From Bacteroidales bacterium (lineage in GTDB: Bacteria; Bacteroidota; Bacteroidia; Bacteroidales; F082), in NCBI GenBank assembly GCA_029933565.1, contig JAOZNY010000086.1, forward strand, positions 1-11,405: 11,405 bases of DNA, given 5' to 3'. Shown here piece after piece: positions 7,909-11,405 of this stretch. The notes below the pieces were generated by a model. It had not been told where the DNA came from, did not search any database, and saw nothing but the letters and a program-made list of their open reading frames with translations. Position 1 is the first letter of the stretch. Each line of letters starts with the position of its first letter. The translations under genes were made by a program, and so were the position numbers.

Positions 7909-8520
7909 TTATACTTTATCCAATTTAACTACAGCAACTAATGCATGAACAAAGTAAAACCGCTTATTGTCAATATTCTGGCATTTGTAGCGAGTGCGTT
8001 GTTTGGGGCCTTTTTTAAACCTGCGACCACCTTCAATGGCAAAAAGTGTATTTTCTTCCAATTCTTCTAAAGTGATCTGGTCTGTTGGTGCATCATATTT
8101 TTTAAGGATACGACTTAGTTGCATGTCGGAGGTGCTGGAGGCTTTGCTGTTTATTATGCTTTTTGCCAGAATGTTTTCAATGTCATTGGGAAAAATTCCT
8201 TTGTAAAGAAAGTTTTGCATTAGTTTTTGATATTCTGCTTTCCATTCTTTTCCATGTGGGTTAACAAGATTTTTCTTCTCTTCCCAAACCAGAAGATGAG
8301 CAAATTCATGTACAAAAGTTATTAAAAAACTGAATTTATTTAGGTTGTGATTTACGCTTATACGATGATTGGGATGATGGGTAGGAGGGCGGTAATCGCC
8401 AAGTTTTGTTTTCCGCTGTTTTGTAATTTTCAGATGGATATTTTTATCTTTTATCCACTGAAAGATCAAGTTAACAGAATTATCTGGCAAATACTCTTTT
8501 AAGATTTCTTTTTCTTGCAT
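7909..8520 (-). CDS. SprT-like zinc metalloprotease-domain protein
   Basis: A 203-residue cytoplasmic protein with the zincin motif HEFAH (His71, Glu72, His75) and a downstream HGKEW whose His89 is the likely third zinc ligand. This is the SprT/Spartan-like spacing. The N-terminal part contains RISVNHNLNKFSFLITFVHEFAH (in part), the usual strand-helix entry to the active site. The C-terminal part (about 155-203) has the segment FAIEGGRRFKKGPKQRTRYK then CQN..RFYFVHALVAV. This resembles a Bacteroidota-specific C-terminal beta domain, and with a single Cys it cannot form the zinc ribbon of E. coli SprT. Eukaryotic Spartan cleaves DNA-protein crosslinks; the bacterial role is unproven, so substrate is not assigned. 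The start ATG follows a perfect -7 box by only 5 nt. No signal peptide is present. Confidence 0.88.
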   Translation of the reverse strand: MQEKEILKEYLPDNSVNLIFQWIKDKNIHLKITKQRKTKLGDYRPPTHHPNHRISVNHNLNKFSFLITFVHEFAHLLVWEEKKNLVNPHGKEWKAEYQKLMQNFLYKGIFPNDIENILAKSIINSKASSTSDMQLSRILKKYDAPTDQITLEELEENTLFAIEGGRRFKKGPKQRTRYKCQNIDNKRFYFVHALVAVVKLDKV

Positions 8521-8525
8521 CGCAG

Positions 8526-8554
8526 CAAAAGTAGAAGTTTTTTGGAAAAATAAA
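8526..8554 (-). promoter_or_regulatory. Candidate promoter of the SprT-like gene, near-leaderless
   Basis: On the minus strand TTTA (8554-8551) precedes TACTTTTG (8533-8526) by 17 nt. The latter is an exact TAnnTTTG match. It ends 5 nt before the ATG at 8520, so the transcript would have almost no leader. Either this is a leaderless mRNA or the box is fortuitous and the real promoter lies further upstream. Confidence 0.4.
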
Positions 8555-8629
8555 CTCTAAAAATTAAAATGAGAACACAAACATTTTCGTAAATATTTCT
8601 TAAATTCGTGAACTCAAATCTTTTGTAAA

Positions 8630-9136
8630 ATGAAGAAAAAATTACTATTCTGGTCTTTTATTGGTTTGCTGCTCTCATACTTATGGATAAACCATATTGA
8701 TGGAATTTTACAAAACGGGAATTTCGATTTTGGAATTATTGCTTTTGAATTGGCAGGAAATCTTTCGGCAAGTAATATTATTATACAGCAGTGGGAATTA
8801 CAAAACCTAATCTACCTCGCAAATTTTAGCCTTGGTTTCGATTATCTTTTTATGCTATTTTATGTTTCGTTTTTGGCAATCTGGACTTCCATTCTTTCCG
8901 ATGGTTTTTATAGGAAGACCTTTAAATTACTGACTGGATTAGTAATCGGGTTTTTTATTATTGCCGGTGTTTTGGATGGAATAGAGAACTATGCCTTGCT
9001 AAATCTTTTAGGAAATAACCCAAGTGAAATATGGTCTGAGTTGGCATTTTATTGTGCTTCGATAAAGTTTGGGCTAATTGGCTTAGGAATAATTTATAAT
9101 CTTACTATTTCCGTTTGGAGATTGGTTAAAACCTGA
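8630..9136 (+). CDS. Hypothetical four-helix membrane protein
   Basis: I do not recognise a characterised family. The 168-residue product has four predicted membrane segments at about 5-22, 70-92, 98-118 and 143-165. A polar, probably periplasmic loop of about 45 residues (23-69) lies between the first two. The third segment ends in VLDGIENYALLNLL, which resembles a motif I recall from uncharacterised small bacterial membrane proteins; the acidic D-x-IEN within a membrane edge is the likely conserved core. The start ATG follows the natural frame opening and is followed by a basic MKKK N-terminus, as expected for a first transmembrane helix. It is a single gene in a 109-bp divergent spacing from the SprT-like gene, and its last 54 nt overlap the 3' end of the minus-strand lipoprotein gene. 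Long open frame and coherent hydrophobicity argue that it is real. Confidence 0.8.
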   Translation: MKKKLLFWSFIGLLLSYLWINHIDGILQNGNFDFGIIAFELAGNLSASNIIIQQWELQNLIYLANFSLGFDYLFMLFYVSFLAIWTSILSDGFYRKTFKLLTGLVIGFFIIAGVLDGIENYALLNLLGNNPSEIWSELAFYCASIKFGLIGLGIIYNLTISVWRLVKT

Positions 9137-9271
9137 AAATGAATAACCCGAGCAATCACAATTTCTTTTCTTCTTCTTCTTTGGTTTGTAGTGATTTTTT
9201 GTGCTCGAGCAAGCCGCTAAGCCTATTCCGAGTATCAAAACCAAAGCAATAGTATTAATAATTCGCTTCAT
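9083..9271 (-). CDS. Small lipoprotein with basic CDC motif
   Basis: A 62-residue predicted lipoprotein. The basic start MKR, a hydrophobic stretch to about residue 18 and the lipobox LAAC with acceptor Cys21 (LGIGLAACSS) make a strong signal-peptidase II site. The mature part is only about 42 residues: CSSTKNHYKP, a run of lysines (KKKKKR), then NCDC (Cys38, Cys40) and a Ser/Asn-rich tail. I recall similar tiny lipoproteins ending in a lysine-rich CDC motif in other Bacteroidota, without known function. Serine at +2 and no acidic surface-export signal suggest retention on the periplasmic face, but this is inference. The 3' end overlaps the membrane-protein gene convergently by 54 nt, so one of the two stop positions could be questioned. 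The lipobox makes chance unlikely. Confidence 0.72.
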   Translation of the reverse strand: MKRIINTIALVLILGIGLAACSSTKNHYKPKKKKKRNCDCSGYSFSGFNQSPNGNSKIINYS

Positions 9272-9326
9272 CTAATTCTTTAAAAATTTATATTAACAAC
9301 GTTTTTGTTAAAGAATATTATAAAAT

Positions 9327-9334
9327 CAAAGGTA
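9327..9334 (-). promoter_or_regulatory. Candidate -7 box of the small lipoprotein gene
   Basis: On the minus strand TACCTTTG matches TAnnTTTG exactly, 55 nt before the lipoprotein ATG. It is the same octamer as the manC -7 box. No convincing -33 TTTG is found at normal spacing, so only half of a promoter is supported. It lies in the divergent gap shared with mlaE. Confidence 0.35.
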
Positions 9335-9389
9335 AAATTTCTTTTTGTTTAACTTAGCCGATGAAATATTTATCTGCAAAACAACAAAA

Positions 9390-10130
9390 ATGAAAATAAT
9401 TGCTGAAATAGGAGAATACGTATTGTTGATGCTTCAGGCTTTTAGAAGGCCCGACAAAGGCAAGGTTTTCCGCCGCCAATTAATGATGGATTTTCAGGAC
9501 CTGGGAACAAACTCAATTGGATTAATTGGTTTTATTTCAGTGTTTGTTGGGGCCATTATTGCTATTCAGATGGCATATAATATGGATAATCCGTTACTGT
9601 CTCATAAACTAGTTGGTTTTTCCACAAGGCAAATGATGATACTGGAGTTATCGCCAACAATAATGAGTTTAATACTTGCAGGAAAGGTTGGTTCCAGCAT
9701 TGCATCTGAAATTGGAACCATGAAGGTTACCGAACAAATTAGTGCGTTAAAAGTTATGGGTATAAACCCGGCAAATTATCTGATACTTCCAAAAATAACC
9801 GCTGCAGTTATTTATAATCCTTTGTTAATTATTTTTTCAATAGCCCTCGGAATTCTAGGAGGTTGGGGAGCCTGTTTAACTACAGGAATAATGTCGACAA
9901 CTTATTATGTTGAAGGTGTTCAGGCTTGGTACGAACCATTTACCTTGACTTATGCACTTATAAAAACTGTTGTTTTTGCGTTTATTATTTCTTCAGTTTC
10001 AGGATATATGGGTTATACCGTGGAAGGTGGTTCGGTTGAGGTTGCCCGCAACAGTACTAAGGCAGTGGTTTACAGTAGTATCCTAATAATAATTTTTGAT
10101 CTTATTCTTACTCAACTGTTGCTAATATGA
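9390..10130 (+). CDS. mlaE: MlaE-family ABC transporter permease (phospholipid/MCE transport)
   Basis: An inner-membrane permease of the MlaE family, which works with MlaF and an MCE protein to move phospholipids between the inner and outer membranes and maintain outer-membrane lipid asymmetry. Family hallmarks are clear. An amphipathic N-terminal helix (about 1-30) precedes the first membrane segment (about 42-62). The signature follows at about 86-121: ELSPTIMSLILAGKVGSS, then IASEIGTMKVTEQISALKVMG, then INPANYLILPK. Further membrane segments lie at about 138-165, 190-215 and 225-246. The open frame reaches a TTG at 9345, but the ATG at 9390 gives the normal 246-residue protein beginning MKIIAEIGEYVLLM and is preferred. 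The stop overlaps the mlaF start as ATGA (10127-10130), indicating translational coupling. Confidence 0.93.
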   Translation: MKIIAEIGEYVLLMLQAFRRPDKGKVFRRQLMMDFQDLGTNSIGLIGFISVFVGAIIAIQMAYNMDNPLLSHKLVGFSTRQMMILELSPTIMSLILAGKVGSSIASEIGTMKVTEQISALKVMGINPANYLILPKITAAVIYNPLLIIFSIALGILGGWGACLTTGIMSTTYYVEGVQAWYEPFTLTYALIKTVVFAFIISSVSGYMGYTVEGGSVEVARNSTKAVVYSSILIIIFDLILTQLLLI

Positions 10131-10879
10131 TAGAAATCAATAATATATCGAAGTCGTTTGGCGACCAGAAGGTTTTAAACAATATTACCACCACTTTCGA
10201 AAAAGGAAAAACAAATTTAATTATTGGACAAAGTGGTTCCGGAAAAACAGTACTAATGAAATGCTGCATAGGTCTGTTTGATATTGATGAAGGCCACATC
10301 GATTTTGATAAAAGAAACTTTTCGGCATTTAGCGAAAAAAAGAAACGTAATATTAGAAAAGAAATGGGTGTTTTGTTTCAGGGAGGTGCTTTGTTTGATT
10401 CGTTTACTGTTGAGGAAAATGTGATGTTTCCGCTAAATATGTTTACAAAAATGAGCCTTGAGGAAAAGCGTGATCGGGTAAATAAAATGCTTAGCAGGGT
10501 AAATTTAAACAATGCAAACAACAAACTCCCTTCTGAATTAAGTGGTGGAATGATTAAACGGGTTGCCATTGCAAGGGCTATTTCGCTCCGACCTAAGTAT
10601 CTTTTCTGCGATGAGCCAAACTCAGGACTCGACCCTAAAACCGCAGAGGTTATTGATGCCCTTATTTCTGAACTAACTGAGGAATTTGAAATGACTACTG
10701 TTGTAAATACCCACGATATGAATTCGGTTTTGCAGATTGGGCAGAAAATATCATATATTTACAAAGGTAATTTGTGGTGGGAAGGAAGTAATAAAGAGAT
10801 AATGAAAACTGAAAACAAAGAACTCAACGACTTTGTGTTTTCAACTGAGTTAACACGCCGTTTAAAATTGAAATTATGA
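10127..10879 (+). CDS. mlaF: MlaF-family ABC transporter ATP-binding protein
   Basis: The cytoplasmic ATPase that powers the MlaE permease. All nucleotide-binding motifs are intact in the 250-residue protein: Walker A GQSGSGKT (34-41), Q-loop Gln85 in LFQGGALFDSFTV, ABC signature LSGGM (138-142), Walker B YLFCDE with catalytic Glu163, D-loop SGLDP and switch His196 in NTHDM. The GALFDS.TV.ENV segment after the Q-loop and PNSGLDP after Walker B are typical of the MlaF subfamily rather than of generic importers. It is coupled to mlaE upstream (4-nt overlap) and to the CvpA-like gene downstream (ATGA at 10876-10879), so the three are one operon. No MCE-domain (MlaD) gene is visible before the window ends. 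Confidence 0.95.
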   Translation: MIEINNISKSFGDQKVLNNITTTFEKGKTNLIIGQSGSGKTVLMKCCIGLFDIDEGHIDFDKRNFSAFSEKKKRNIRKEMGVLFQGGALFDSFTVEENVMFPLNMFTKMSLEEKRDRVNKMLSRVNLNNANNKLPSELSGGMIKRVAIARAISLRPKYLFCDEPNSGLDPKTAEVIDALISELTEEFEMTTVVNTHDMNSVLQIGQKISYIYKGNLWWEGSNKEIMKTENKELNDFVFSTELTRRLKLKL

Positions 10880-11405
10880 CAGTAAACCTAATTGATATTA
10901 TTTTCATTGTTCCGATAATGCTGTTTGCATGGTCGGGTTATAAAAAAGGGCTGATTATTGAGGCTGCCACTCTTGTTGCCCTAATTTTGGGCTTATACTT
11001 TGCAATTTATTTCTCGGATATTGCTGCTGGTTTGCTAACCGAAAACTTTAATATCGAACCTAAATATGTGGGTGCCATTTCGTTTGTTGTAACATTTGTG
11101 GCTGTAGTTTTTGGAGTTATTGCTATTGGCAAGATGTTGGAGAAAGTAATAAATGTATTGTTGCTTGGTTTTTTAAACAAGATAGCTGGTTCTGTTTTTG
11201 GAATATTAAAAGGTGCACTTTTTATTAGTATTCTAATATTTGCTTTTAGTTATATTGGCCTGGAGAATAGCGTGTTTAGCAGCGAGTCGAGGCAGAAATC
11301 ATTACTTTACGAACCCATTAAATCTGTTGCTCCCGCCCTGGCATCATGGTTAAATCTTGAGAAATTTGACGTTAACATTCCTACTAAGGAAGAATTGATT
11401 GATAA
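10876..11405 (+). CDS. CvpA family membrane protein (partial, 3' end outside window)
   Basis: Translation from the ATG at 10876 stays open for 176 codons to the window edge, so the gene is incomplete. The product begins MTVNLIDIIFIVPIMLFAW, then SGYKKGLIIEAATLVALILG, the CvpA-family pattern of a first helix, a G-[YF]-x-x-G turn and a second helix. Further membrane segments lie at about 70-92 (VGAISFVVTFVAVVFGVIAI) and about 112-132 (FGILKGALFISILIFAFSYI). The family's GxxLGxxKG-like turn appears as AGSVFGILKGAL. A soluble tail follows (about 133 onward). E. coli CvpA is needed for colicin V production and, in other bacteria, is linked to envelope stress tolerance; the biochemical role is unknown. 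The 4-nt overlap with mlaF suggests coupled translation and a possible functional link to lipid transport. Confidence 0.88.
   Translation, partial: MTVNLIDIIFIVPIMLFAWSGYKKGLIIEAATLVALILGLYFAIYFSDIAAGLLTENFNIEPKYVGAISFVVTFVAVVFGVIAIGKMLEKVINVLLLGFLNKIAGSVFGILKGALFISILIFAFSYIGLENSVFSSESRQKSLLYEPIKSVAPALASWLNLEKFDVNIPTKEELID

Noticed and set aside
9345..9389. Upstream TTG start for mlaE
   Set aside because: It would add 15 residues not typical of MlaE. The ATG at 9390 gives the usual length and N-terminal helix.
10108..10569. Two minus-strand frames antisense to mlaF
   Set aside because: They lie opposite the Walker A and signature-motif coding regions and have no features of their own.

Overview
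The window looks like chromosome from a Bacteroidota bacterium. It is AT-rich, it carries porZ (a gene of the type IX secretion system, found only in this phylum) and an S46 dipeptidyl-peptidase, and several genes are preceded by the Bacteroidota -7 promoter signature TAnnTTTG. Protein style suggests Bacteroidia, perhaps a Marinilabiliales-like lineage, but that is a guess. Nearly everything is ordinary housekeeping or envelope-related content. I see no phage, integrase, CRISPR, toxin-antitoxin, transposase, tRNA or rRNA.

Left part (1-6632), all on the minus strand. In transcription order: manC (GDP-mannose synthesis), an S46 peptidase with a clear intrinsic terminator, a 370-bp gap holding a palindromic repeat-like element, porZ (T9SS, anionic-LPS delivery), and recO (recombinational repair), which runs off the left edge. 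recO is absent from a simple ORF listing because it is partial and starts with GTG.

Middle part (6842-9271): a plus-strand AI-2E/PerM-type membrane protein converges on a minus-strand SprT-like zinc metalloprotease. A plus-strand four-helix membrane protein of unknown function overlaps tail to tail with a small minus-strand lipoprotein.

Right part (9390-11405), plus strand: mlaE, mlaF and a CvpA-family membrane gene form a tightly coupled cluster with two ATGA stop/start overlaps. The CvpA-like gene runs off the right edge. MlaE and MlaF form the inner-membrane permease and ATPase of a phospholipid/MCE transporter; the expected MCE partner (MlaD) is not visible.

The genes share an envelope theme (GDP-mannose for surface glycans, PorZ for secretion and A-LPS, periplasmic peptidase, lipid transport, lipoprotein), but nothing ties them into one system. 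The strongest candidates for a second look are the repeat-like element at 3031-3136, the acidic tail of the S46 enzyme, the uncharacterised 168-residue membrane protein and the convergent overlapping lipoprotein. I did not find convincing evidence of a new biological system.
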